A DNA stretch of 64,000 nt from Dyadobacter sp. CECT 9275 (GTDB lineage Bacteria; Bacteroidota; Bacteroidia; Cytophagales; Spirosomataceae): NCBI RefSeq assembly GCF_907164905.1, contig NZ_CAJRAF010000001.1, forward strand, positions 841,001-905,000. The letters run 5' to 3'. A program made the position numbers and the translations under genes. Numbering within the stretch: position 1 is the stretch's first letter; every line of letters starts with the position of its first letter. This document shows positions 52,386 through 61,021 of this stretch, piece by piece. The notes beneath the pieces were generated by a model that was given only the letters and a program-made list of their open reading frames with translations, ran no database searches and was not told the DNA's origin.

Positions 52386-53609
52386 CTATTGGGACGCTAA
52401 TATTTTCAACTTTCTCACCCGGTTTTCCAACCGTTGGATTTCAGCTTTCCTTCTTTCGATCAGGATTTCAGCTTTCAGGGTTGGTTCCTTGTAAGGTAGT
52501 TTATCCCGAAGGATATGGTATGCAGCTGTTAGTATCTGATGGGCGATAGCCATTGCCGCCTTTTTCTTTCCTCGCCTCTGCGCCAGTTTGTGGTACTTGA
52601 ATGACAAGAAAGTGTTCAGGGTATGGCTGGCAGCCCAGGAAGCTTCGATCAATGTGGTTTTCAAATAGGTATTTCCGTGGGTTATCCTTGCTGACCTTAC
52701 TTTACCCGCACTCTCGTTATTTCTCGGGCAGACCCCGGCCCAGGAAGCCAGGTGTTTGTCAGAGAGAAACTGGGACATATCCAGACCGATTTCTGATACG
52801 ATACCAATAGCTGATTGCCTTGACACACCCGGGATGGTTTGTAGCAATGCGAGCTCGGCCTGCTTATCGGCCAGGCAAAGTTCTATCTGCTGGTCAAGCT
52901 GGCTGATGAGCTCGTCTAAGGCATGCATCGTCTGGATAATCAAGCTCAACATAAAACGGTGGCGTTCACAGAAGCGGCCGTAAAGTGCTTGCTGCAAAGC
53001 TTGCTTTTTGTTCACCAGCGAACCTTTGGCCTGGTTTGATAACACAACAGGATCGGTAACACCGGCCAATAACAAATCTATAATCCCCTGCCCGGTTTTG
53101 GAAAACACATCGCTGACCACGCTGCCGAGCTTAATGTTGGCATCCTCTAAGATATTTTGTAAGCGATTCTTTTCCCTGCTGCGCTCATTGACCAGCTTTT
53201 TACGGTGTCGCAGCAATGTTCTTAGCTCTCGCACCCAGCTTTCGGGGACAAAACTATGCCGGAGAAGACCACTCAAAAGTAGTTTAGCGATCCATTCAGA
53301 ATCCTTTTTATCGGTTTTATGGCCGGGAACATTCTTGATATGACGGGCATTAACCAAAATAATCTCAAAGCTGCCTTCCAAAACATAATATACAGGCCGC
53401 CAGTAAACGCCGGTACTCTCCATAGCAATATGGGTAATCTGGTGGTCCTCAAGCCATTGCAACAACTCTTCCAGATCTTTGGTGAACGTGGCGAAGGTCC
53501 GGGTTTCTTCCTTGATTCCAGTTCCTTTGATCGAAGCAACTACTGTATCTTTGTGTACGTCCAGGCCACAACCTCGGGCTATGAGCTGGGGGAATTCTAC
53601 TACTGCCAT
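52386..53609 (-). CDS. IS110-family transposase (DEDD recombinase)
   Basis: A 407-residue transposase. The N-terminal RuvC-like DEDD domain is visible: GLDVHKDTVVASIKG (first Asp), AMESTGVYWRPVYY (Glu), and KTDKKDSEWIAKLLL (Asp pair). The C-terminal transposase_20 domain has LLQTIPGVSRQSAIGIVSEIG and the ASWAGVCPRNNESAGKVRSARI segment with the serine used in recombination. There is a coiled linker between them and a charged C-terminal coil. The gene is complete, without frameshift, so the element may be active. Confidence 0.95.
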   Translation of the reverse strand: MAVVEFPQLIARGCGLDVHKDTVVASIKGTGIKEETRTFATFTKDLEELLQWLEDHQITHIAMESTGVYWRPVYYVLEGSFEIILVNARHIKNVPGHKTDKKDSEWIAKLLLSGLLRHSFVPESWVRELRTLLRHRKKLVNERSREKNRLQNILEDANIKLGSVVSDVFSKTGQGIIDLLLAGVTDPVVLSNQAKGSLVNKKQALQQALYGRFCERHRFMLSLIIQTMHALDELISQLDQQIELCLADKQAELALLQTIPGVSRQSAIGIVSEIGLDMSQFLSDKHLASWAGVCPRNNESAGKVRSARITHGNTYLKTTLIEASWAASHTLNTFLSFKYHKLAQRRGKKKAAMAIAHQILTAAYHILRDKLPYKEPTLKAEILIERRKAEIQRLENRVRKLKILASQ

Positions 53610-53763
53610 GTCGTTTGATAGGTTGGTCTCTATTTAAACGACTTTCATGCGCGTGGGTGAATTCCCCAATTCATAATTGTTTTGTTTTATCTGACCGAAT
53701 ACCGTTACCACTACCTGGAAAATACGTATAAGGGGTGTTGATCACACACTAACTCAGACGTAT

Positions 53764-55449
53764 ATGAACAGGATTTTATCCCTCGCGTTCTTTTTATTGC
53801 TCCTCACGATTCGTCAGGGCGCTGCACAGCGCTACAATGATATTCTGATAACGGAGATCATGGCCGATCCAAGTCCGGCTGTGGGTCTTCCGGAAGTGGA
53901 ATACATTGAACTTTATAACAGGACTGATAAGCAAATTTCATTCAAAAACTGGCATCTGAATTTGGGATCAAAAAAGATACCCATGCCGGATTCTGTGCTG
54001 GGAGGTCATGAACATGTGGTTATAAGCCAGAAAAATAATGCGGTTAAATTTCAAGGCCTGGCAAAAAGCTGGGGGGTAAACGGCTTTTCACTGGTAAATG
54101 AAAACGGGCTGATCGCAATTTACAACAGCCGGAACCAGCTTGTTTGTGCCACAGATTATAAAGCGGGCTGGTGGGCCCCTGAAAAACGGGATGGAGGGTA
54201 TGCACTGGAAATGGCCGATATTGAGGCACCTTGCACCGGCAGGAAGAACTGGGATGTTTCTTCAGATGCGCATGGAGGTACCCCCGGAAGAAAAAACAGC
54301 CTTAGCCGCCCTGTTTCTGACAAAATAGCGCCATGGCCGGAGCGGGTTGATCTGAATTCTGCCAGGGAGCTGCTGGTATATTTCAATGAGACCATTGACA
54401 GCGCAAGTGCGGTCAATACAATCAATTTTAGTATTCAGGGAAGGGATGTCCTGGATGCGGAGGTAGAAATGCCCCTGTTCAGGCAATTGAAACTGACGCT
54501 TCATGATGCTCTGGCCGATAATCAGAGATATACGCTTACGATCAAAAATATATCAGATTGTGCTGGCAATATTCTCCGGCAGGCGGTAATGGATATTGCA
54601 TTGCCGATTGGTGCGGATTCGGGCGACGTGGTACTCAACGAAATATTATTTAATCCCCGCGACAACGGAGTCGATTTTGTAGAGGTATACAACCGGTCGG
54701 CAAAGTATATTTCCTTAAAGGATTGGTCTTTGGGTAATATCAAAAAGGGCAATCCTGACGCATTCGAATCATTAACTGCCCAAAATTTTGTAATGCCGCC
54801 CGGTTCCTTTCTCGCATTATCTGCAGATTCGGATGTTGTGCGGGAACAGTATCCGGTAGAAGTTACAAGAAGTTTTCTGGAAATGGAAAGATTTCCGGTT
54901 TATGCCAATACAACCGGAGGGGTGGTACTGAGGGATGCTCAACAGCGGATTGCCGACAGGTTTGATTATGCAGAAAGCATGCATAGCGTTTTACTCAACA
55001 GTGTGGAAGGAGTTTCGTTGGAAAAGGCAGATGCCTCAAAAAGCTCGCAGGAGTCCGGAAACTGGCGGTCGGGGTCAGGTGTAACGGGATACGCAACACC
55101 GGGTTACAGAAATTCGCAAGTTTACGCAATGAATGAAGAGGAATTTGTAAGGTTTCAGCAGAGCGGGGTGAGTCCAAATGGCGATGGACAGGATGATCAG
55201 GCTGTTTTTGATTACCAGTTTTCAGGAGCAGGTAATTTTTGTAATATGAAGATTTTTGATATCCAGGGAAGGCTGGTTAAAAGCCTGTTACAAAATCAAT
55301 CCGTTGCTGCCAGCGGGCAGGTTGTCTGGGACGCTACCGATAATAAAAATACGGTGGTCGCACCGGGCTATTATCTCCTGCTTACAGATGTCTGGAATGC
55401 TTCGGGAAGCACGCGTAAATTCAGGAACCGTGTAGTGGTGGCCCGCTGA
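53764..55449 (+). CDS. Lamin-tail domain surface protein with gliding-type C-terminus
   Basis: A 561-residue exported protein (signal MNRILSLAFFLLLLTIRQGAAQ). Two lamin-tail (LTD) domains are visible: one at about 25-165 with ILITEIMADPSPAVGLPEVEYIELYNRT, another at about 285-420 with VVLNEILFNPRDNGVDFVEVYNRS; between them is an Ig-like region (IAPWPERVDLNSARELLVYF). The last 90 residues (SPNGDGQDDQAVFDY, then VKIFDIQGRLVKSL-like and APGYYLLLTD) form a FlgD/CHU-type C-terminal domain as on T9SS cargo, so export by the GldKLMN system is likely. The IS110 element sits just upstream of its start and may affect expression. Confidence 0.85.
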   Translation: MNRILSLAFFLLLLTIRQGAAQRYNDILITEIMADPSPAVGLPEVEYIELYNRTDKQISFKNWHLNLGSKKIPMPDSVLGGHEHVVISQKNNAVKFQGLAKSWGVNGFSLVNENGLIAIYNSRNQLVCATDYKAGWWAPEKRDGGYALEMADIEAPCTGRKNWDVSSDAHGGTPGRKNSLSRPVSDKIAPWPERVDLNSARELLVYFNETIDSASAVNTINFSIQGRDVLDAEVEMPLFRQLKLTLHDALADNQRYTLTIKNISDCAGNILRQAVMDIALPIGADSGDVVLNEILFNPRDNGVDFVEVYNRSAKYISLKDWSLGNIKKGNPDAFESLTAQNFVMPPGSFLALSADSDVVREQYPVEVTRSFLEMERFPVYANTTGGVVLRDAQQRIADRFDYAESMHSVLLNSVEGVSLEKADASKSSQESGNWRSGSGVTGYATPGYRNSQVYAMNEEEFVRFQQSGVSPNGDGQDDQAVFDYQFSGAGNFCNMKIFDIQGRLVKSLLQNQSVAASGQVVWDATDNKNTVVAPGYYLLLTDVWNASGSTRKFRNRVVVAR

Positions 55450-55682
55450 AGTATTCTCCTCTAATCTCATAGCGTTTAAGAAACAGTTAACTGATTGTAG
55501 TTTGAATTAATCAGGATAGCGGACGGCGTAGGTCCTTGTTGCTACCCGATTTATTTACATTCGCTAAAAGAAATCAGTATACGATAAGGGTTTGGCTCTC
55601 TTTAAAATGTCTTTATCCAGAAGACTTTACATGTAAAACTGTAAAGCTCTGGCTTATTTGATATTTTCACCAATCCCGACTT

Positions 55683-56828
55683 ATGAACTTCAAGAATTCT
55701 CCGATCCGTTCCGTCCTGCTTTTGCTTATTTATGTTCCGTTTCTGGCAGGATGCAGTCAGAAATCAGAGAAAAGGGAAACAGTACCTAAACCGGTGGTTA
55801 TCGGTTACGTGGGTGGGTTCAGAGGATTGGTCAATACGGATGAAATAGATGCAGCTAAGCTCACGCATATTAACTATGCCTTCGTAGATATCAAAAATGG
55901 CAACGCATTTCTGACCAACGAGAAAACGGATAGTACTAATTTCAGAAAACTTAATTTGTTCAAAAAGACAAATCCTGATCTCAAAATCCTGATATCCATA
56001 GGAGGCTGGGCCTGGAGCGAAAACTTTTCGGATGCGGTACTGACAGATTCGTCCCGAAAGGTTTTTGCAGCAAGTTCCGTGGAAATTATCAGAAAATACA
56101 AACTGGATGGTGTAGACATAGATTGGGAATACCCGGGTATGCCAGGTGAAGAAGATAATGTTTACAGGCCGGAGGATAAGCAGAATTTCACCTTGATGTT
56201 TGAAGCGATCCGGAAGGAACTGGATGTGCTGGAAAAGGAAACCGGTCAGGAAAAGCTCCTGACAACCGCCGTAGGTGGTTTTGCCAAATTTCTGGAACAC
56301 TCCGAAATGGATAAGGCATCCGCATACCTGGACTACATCAACCTGATGACCTATGATTTATTTGTTGGCGATACTGCTGTAAACCATGCTGGGTTGTATC
56401 AAAGTAAATTTTACACTTCTGACCGGAATGCGGATCATTGTGTGAAAGCATTCGTAGCCGCAGGGGTACCGGTTGAAAAGCTGGTGTTGGGTATACCTTT
56501 TTACGGACGCTCATTCACTGTTGATAAAAATGCCAAAATTCCACTAGGTCAGAAGTTTACGAAACAAGCCTATATAGACGGGTATAGTTACATTAAAGAT
56601 AGCCTTGTCAACAAAAAAGGTTTTAAGGAGTATCGGGATGAGGTTGCAAAGGTGCCCTATATTTTTAATTCGCAAACAGGTGAGATGATCAGTTATGAGG
56701 ATGAAGAATCGCTGAAGGAGAAATGCAAATATGTTAAAGATAACAAACTTGCCGGAGTGATGTTCTGGGAGACTACATCCGATCCTAAGGGTTATCTGCT
56801 TAATGCTATCAATCAATCATTCAGATAA
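55683..56828 (+). CDS. GH18 family glycosidase (chitinase-like) lipoprotein
   Basis: Lipoprotein (LIYVPFLAGC) with a glycoside hydrolase family 18 barrel of about 350 residues. The catalytic motif DGVDIDWEYPG carries the D-x-x-D-x-D-x-E set with the acid Glu near residue 150. Also present are KILISIGGWAWSENF, YINLMTYDLFVG (the stabilising Asp/Tyr strand), LGIPFYGRSF and GVMFWETTSD. It would cut beta-1,4 N-acetylglucosamine chains such as chitin. The ThuA gene follows after 2 bp, so they are translationally coupled. Confidence 0.94.
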   Translation: MNFKNSPIRSVLLLLIYVPFLAGCSQKSEKRETVPKPVVIGYVGGFRGLVNTDEIDAAKLTHINYAFVDIKNGNAFLTNEKTDSTNFRKLNLFKKTNPDLKILISIGGWAWSENFSDAVLTDSSRKVFAASSVEIIRKYKLDGVDIDWEYPGMPGEEDNVYRPEDKQNFTLMFEAIRKELDVLEKETGQEKLLTTAVGGFAKFLEHSEMDKASAYLDYINLMTYDLFVGDTAVNHAGLYQSKFYTSDRNADHCVKAFVAAGVPVEKLVLGIPFYGRSFTVDKNAKIPLGQKFTKQAYIDGYSYIKDSLVNKKGFKEYRDEVAKVPYIFNSQTGEMISYEDEESLKEKCKYVKDNKLAGVMFWETTSDPKGYLLNAINQSFR

Positions 56829-56830
56829 CT

Positions 56831-57610
56831 ATGTATCGGATACTATTTACAATGATGTTGTTTGCTGGTGTAATGGCAGGCAATCGGCAACTGGCCGCCC
56901 AGACTCCCAAGTTCAGGGTGTTGGCTATGTATGAGAATGGCGGACATCATGTGGCTTATTCCAGGGAAGCAAAAGTATGGCTGGATAAACTCGCTTCTGA
57001 TGCGCAGTTTAGCATCGATTATATCCAGAATACAGATCAAATAAATGATGCGTTTCTGGTTAATTATCAGCTTATTATCCAATTGGATTATGTCCCATAT
57101 GCCTGGAAACCCGAAGCGGTAACTGCTTTTGAAAGGTACATAAGTGAAGGAAAGGGTGGCTGGATCGGTTTTCACCATGCCACCCTGCTGGGTGAATTTG
57201 ACGGATATAAGATGTGGCCCTGGTTTTCTGATTTCATGGGCGGTATTCGTTATAAAAACTATATTGCCACTTTTGCGCAGGCAACTGTAAAAGTGGAGGA
57301 TCATAGACATCCGGTTATGAAAGGTATATCCCGCTCATTTCAGGTCAAAAAAGAGGAATGGTATATCTACGATAAAAGTCCGCGTCCCAATGTGCATGTG
57401 ATAGCCAGCGTGGACGAGACGACCTATTCGCCGGATTCAGATATCAAAATGGGAGACCACCCGGTGATCTGGTCCAATCCCAGGATGAAGGCGAGAAATG
57501 TTTATATTTTTATGGGCCATTCACCTGTATTATTTGAAAGCGAGGACTATAAAAGGCTGTTCAAAAATGCTATTTTCTGGGCAGCTGCCGGTATGCGTCA
57601 TAAGAGGTGA
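56831..57610 (+). CDS. ThuA domain protein (secreted)
   Basis: Periplasmic protein with a ThuA (trehalose-utilisation type, class I glutamine-amidotransferase-like) fold. Signal peptide about residues 1-23 (ending LAAQT). Motifs: VLAMYENGGHHVAYSREAK near the N-terminus, GGWIGFHHATL (the loop that replaces the GATase nucleophile region) and HPVIWSNPRMKARNVYIFMGHSP near the C-terminus. The family acts in sugar breakdown, probably on oxidised or keto-sugars. Coupling with the GH18 gene by a 2-bp gap suggests a common saccharide. Confidence 0.9.
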   Translation: MYRILFTMMLFAGVMAGNRQLAAQTPKFRVLAMYENGGHHVAYSREAKVWLDKLASDAQFSIDYIQNTDQINDAFLVNYQLIIQLDYVPYAWKPEAVTAFERYISEGKGGWIGFHHATLLGEFDGYKMWPWFSDFMGGIRYKNYIATFAQATVKVEDHRHPVMKGISRSFQVKKEEWYIYDKSPRPNVHVIASVDETTYSPDSDIKMGDHPVIWSNPRMKARNVYIFMGHSPVLFESEDYKRLFKNAIFWAAAGMRHKR

Positions 57611-57657
57611 TGACGTAAGTATGCGGCAGACTGCGGGACTACCGCTTTTTTTACCCT

Positions 57658-58716
57658 TTAAACCAGAGGCTCCTGCTGGCTCAGGCAATGGAAACTTCCC
57701 TGGCCCCAGATAATTTCCGTAGCGGGCAGGGGAATCACTTCTCTTGCCGGGAATGCTTTTTCCAGAATATCCACGGCAACCTGGTCGTTGGGGTTATTGA
57801 AAACCGGCACAATCACACCTGCGTTGCATATCAGAAAGTTGGCATAGGAGCCCGGTGTCCGAAAGCCATCGATTACAACAGCCTCAGGCATAGGCAACTC
57901 GATGATATTGAGCTGTTTGCCGTTGAGCAGCCGCATCTTTTTGAGCATTTGCAGATTGGTATCTAATATTTTATGATTTTCATCGCCTGGGTTATATTCA
58001 ACACAGGCAACCACGGTATCTTCATTAACAAAACGCGTGGTATCGTCAATATGCCCGTCGGTATCGTCTCCCGCAATACCATCTTCTACCCATAACACCT
58101 GCCCGGCTCCGTAGAAATCGAACAGGTACTGTTCAATTTCAGCCTGATTAAGATGCGGATTACGGTTTTTATTGAGCAGGCAGGATTTGCTGGTCAGGAT
58201 GGTTCCGGCCCCGTTAAATTCTACTGAGCCCCCCTCCATAATAATACCCGGGCTCACGAAGGGTAATCCGAGGTAGGAGGCAATTGCTTGCGGTGTCCGG
58301 TTGTCGTCGTCAAATGGCGGATACTTTCCTCCCCATGCATTATGGCCCCAGTCTACTACCATCCGCTCCCGGGTGCCAGGATTAATCAGAAACGCCGGAC
58401 CGTGGTCGCGGCACCAGGCATCGTTAGTGGGTTTTACAACGAATTCAATTTTGGAAAGATCAACCTCCTGCTTGTCAAGTTCAGCCATGATGAATGATTT
58501 CAGCGTTTCATCATGCGCGACTATCCCCACATTTTCGGCCCTGCTGATCGCCTTTATAAATGCAAGATACTGAGGCCGCATTCTGGCCAGTCTGTTACCC
58601 TGCCACGACGATTCATTGTGCGGAAAGGTCAGCCAGGTGGCTCTGTGCGGATGCCATTCAGGCGGGAAAAAAAATCCGGATGTTTGGGGTATGTATGTGT
58701 TTAAATTGGCAGACAC
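57658..58716 (-). CDS. aguA: Agmatine deiminase
   Basis: Converts agmatine to N-carbamoylputrescine and ammonia, in the cytosol. The 352-residue protein has the family set: WHPHRATWLTFPHNESSW, TNDAWCRDHGPAFL, DWGHNAWGGKYPP, EGGSVEFNGAGT, the catalytic His/Asp in DTDGHIDDTTRF and the nucleophilic Cys in QGSFHCLSQQEP at the end. The start is a GTG at 58716; no in-frame ATG precedes it. The next step is N-carbamoylputrescine amidase, encoded 4.4 kb away on the same strand. Confidence 0.96.
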   Translation of the reverse strand: MSANLNTYIPQTSGFFFPPEWHPHRATWLTFPHNESSWQGNRLARMRPQYLAFIKAISRAENVGIVAHDETLKSFIMAELDKQEVDLSKIEFVVKPTNDAWCRDHGPAFLINPGTRERMVVDWGHNAWGGKYPPFDDDNRTPQAIASYLGLPFVSPGIIMEGGSVEFNGAGTILTSKSCLLNKNRNPHLNQAEIEQYLFDFYGAGQVLWVEDGIAGDDTDGHIDDTTRFVNEDTVVACVEYNPGDENHKILDTNLQMLKKMRLLNGKQLNIIELPMPEAVVIDGFRTPGSYANFLICNAGVIVPVFNNPNDQVAVDILEKAFPAREVIPLPATEIIWGQGSFHCLSQQEPLV

Positions 58717-58837
58717 GGTATTTTACTGTATGAGTGAGCTGACTTAATGAAGATGTAAAGTTCGTAAAAGGTTCAATTTTAAAAAGGATAATGCTGGATT
58801 GTATCTCGTAAATACCTGATTAATTTCCTGAAACATA

Positions 58838-58845
58838 TACATTTG
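58838..58845 (+). promoter_or_regulatory. Possible -7 box TACATTTG
   Basis: Exact TAnnTTTG 41 bases before the sterol-desaturase-family ATG; no clear -33 TTG. Confidence 0.35.
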
Positions 58846-58885
58846 TATTCATTGTGACCATAACTTCATCAGCGAAAATATATTT

Positions 58886-59779
58886 ATGAAAGATGTTATT
58901 TACTATGCCATACCATTTTTTGTAATATCGATCATAGTCGAAATTCTGTATTTCAGGCACCTCAAAAGTCATGAGGATCATTTTGATACACGAGATACCG
59001 TAGGAAGTTTGTCGATGGGGATCGGCAACGTTCTGACCGGTCTTATTTCAAAGGGTGTTGTTTTCGGAGCGCTGATTCTGTTTTATAAATATCATTTTTT
59101 CGAGCTGAACAGAAGTACCTGTTGGTACTGGGTTGCCATTTTTTTTGCTGATGACTTCAGCTATTACTGGTTTCACAGGGCCAGCCATATGGTCAGGTAC
59201 TTTTGGGCCTCCCATGTGGTACACCATTCCTCTCAGTTTTATAACCTGGGTACGGCATTACGACAGACCTGGACCGGCAATATCACCGGTGCATTTATTT
59301 TTTATTTATGGATGCCATTGGTCGGCTTTCATCCGGCGGATATTTTTCTCATGCAGACCATCAGCCTGATCTACCAGTTCTGGATACATACTGAGGCTAT
59401 TGGCCGCCTGCCATGGTTTCTTGAGTATATATTCAATACACCCTCACACCACAGGGTGCATCATGGGTCCGACGTGCAATACTTGGATAAAAACCATGCA
59501 GGTGTACTCATTATTTGGGACAGGATGTTTGGTACATTTCAGCAGGAAATGGAGCGGCCGCATTACGGATTGACCAAAAACCTGGCAGGTCATAATCCTA
59601 TTCAAATTGCCTTTCATGAATGGTATGATATGGTAAAAGATATATCCAGGGCACCTGACCTCAAAGCAGCATTGGGGTATATCTTCGGCCCGCCAGGGTG
59701 GAGCCACGACGGCTCTCGAATGACTTCAAAACAGTTACAGGAAAAAAGAAGCCAAAACCGGGCGAGGGATAAGGAATGA
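58886..59779 (+). CDS. Sterol desaturase / fatty-acid hydroxylase family protein
   Basis: Integral membrane di-iron oxygenase of 297 residues. About four to five hydrophobic helices and the eight-His pattern are visible: WFHRASHMVRYFW, HVVHHSSQFYN and HRVHHGSDVQYLDKNHAG. Such enzymes hydroxylate or desaturate lipids. In Bacteroidota, possible targets include sphingolipids, ornithine lipids or carotenoids; the choice is not supported here. It is divergent from aguA and convergent with the AEC transporter gene, the two stops being 20 bp apart. Confidence 0.9.
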   Translation: MKDVIYYAIPFFVISIIVEILYFRHLKSHEDHFDTRDTVGSLSMGIGNVLTGLISKGVVFGALILFYKYHFFELNRSTCWYWVAIFFADDFSYYWFHRASHMVRYFWASHVVHHSSQFYNLGTALRQTWTGNITGAFIFYLWMPLVGFHPADIFLMQTISLIYQFWIHTEAIGRLPWFLEYIFNTPSHHRVHHGSDVQYLDKNHAGVLIIWDRMFGTFQQEMERPHYGLTKNLAGHNPIQIAFHEWYDMVKDISRAPDLKAALGYIFGPPGWSHDGSRMTSKQLQEKRSQNRARDKE

Positions 59780-59798
59780 AATGGTCGCCGGTAAAATA

Positions 59799-60908
59799 TT
59801 ACCGGGTCATCTCCTCCTGTTTGGAAACCTTCAAAAATATTTTGGAGAGCGCATTGGGAAGCAATCCCAGGCATATTAGAATGAGCCCGGCAGTCACCAG
59901 TCTGGTTATGTCGGTAAAGAACGGGCCGGATGAAAGTACTGCGAGGATCAGGGTTGTGGAAAAAGGTAAGGAAAATGCAAGCAAAAGGACCGCCAGTTCA
60001 AGGTCAAAAGTGCGTTTTTCTTTGGGTAATGACCTGGCGTCTTCCCGCAGGTTAAAAGCTGAAATATGCGCCAGGGGCCAGAAACTTGCTGCACTCAGTG
60101 GAATGACAATCGCTAACAGGATCATGGAAACATCATCCAGGTGGAGTACATATATCATTCCGGCGCTGATCAGCATGGTAATACCCGCGCGGAAAAACAG
60201 AATACTCATTACAAGTCTTTTCTTCCCCTCTTTGAGTTGTACGGCCAGTCCTATGAAAAGTAAGACCAGGGGAGTCATCAGTGCACTAGTCTTATCCAGC
60301 AGGTCTGTCACTACAGAAGGCAAACTTTTGTAATTGACACCAAGGCTTAGCAGGAAGATGGCCAGGAAAATCAGAAGGTTGATCGGCTCCTGAAACATGC
60401 TTACAAAGAGGCTTTTCAGCTTGCTGCTTATTTTCGTGTCTTTGTCCTCGCTGTTTTTCAGGAACATGTTCATTGCAAGGATGTAAAGTGATATCAAAAC
60501 AAAAAATTTGTTTCCGACATCGGCGAGAGCAGCTATGGCGAGGCTTTTTTCTCCCAGAAACTCGGCTATTAACGGGAAGCAGGAAAGGCCCGGAGCGAGT
60601 GATGGGATGAGCATCAGAAGGGTTCTTCCGGTGGGGCTGTTCTTTTCAATGCCAAAAAGGGTAAGTCCAATGGGCGCTGAAAAAAACATCAGGAAGTTAA
60701 AGACCAATGTGATGAGCGGAATGAAGATCATCGAGGAGTCGATTTCGATCTTCATCAGCGATATAAAAATGGTTGAGGGAAGCGCTACGGAAAGAATGAT
60801 TTCTTTAATTCCGTTCGTCTGTTCCCGATTTCTGAACTTTCCCTTTAATAAAAGGCCCAGGCCAATTAATAGTAGAAGCGTTATGGTTTTTTGTAATGCA
60901 TCACTCAT
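59799..60908 (-). CDS. AEC-type transporter / permease
   Basis: Inner-membrane transporter of about 369 residues with around ten hydrophobic helices, of the auxin-efflux-carrier (AEC) family. Typical points are the opening MSDALQKTITLLLLIGLGLLL, NGIKEIILSVALPSTIFISL with the conserved Pro, and PSLAPGLSCFPLIAEFLG. The open frame runs upstream to 61094 into the aminotransferase gene, but ATG 60908 starts the first helix. Substrate unknown (malate-, amino-acid- or auxin-like). It follows the aminotransferase gene by 113 bp on the same strand. Confidence 0.85.
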   Translation of the reverse strand: MSDALQKTITLLLLIGLGLLLKGKFRNREQTNGIKEIILSVALPSTIFISLMKIEIDSSMIFIPLITLVFNFLMFFSAPIGLTLFGIEKNSPTGRTLLMLIPSLAPGLSCFPLIAEFLGEKSLAIAALADVGNKFFVLISLYILAMNMFLKNSEDKDTKISSKLKSLFVSMFQEPINLLIFLAIFLLSLGVNYKSLPSVVTDLLDKTSALMTPLVLLFIGLAVQLKEGKKRLVMSILFFRAGITMLISAGMIYVLHLDDVSMILLAIVIPLSAASFWPLAHISAFNLREDARSLPKEKRTFDLELAVLLLAFSLPFSTTLILAVLSSGPFFTDITRLVTAGLILICLGLLPNALSKIFLKVSKQEEMTR

Positions 60909-61021
60909 GACAAAAATAATAATCCTGATCCGGTAGTGACGGTAACGGGGTATCACACACTTAAGGCCAAAATGTTCCCCGCTGTCATCCGGACATTCTT
61001 TTGATGAAGAATCCTCCCTTC

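Larger units (their letters stand above)
52224..53703 (-). mobile_element. IS110-family insertion element (boundaries proposed)
   Basis: The transposase gene plus flanking non-coding DNA. The nine bases CCGAATACC occur in direct orientation at 52224-52232 and 53695-53703, about 1.47 kb apart, a normal size for the family. IS110 elements have no ordinary terminal inverted repeats and insert at a short core sequence that can be repeated at both ends, so these repeats are proposed as the junctions. They are preceded on both sides by CTGA. Insertion lies 60 bp before the lamin-tail gene. The exact ends cannot be fixed without an empty site for comparison. Confidence 0.6.
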
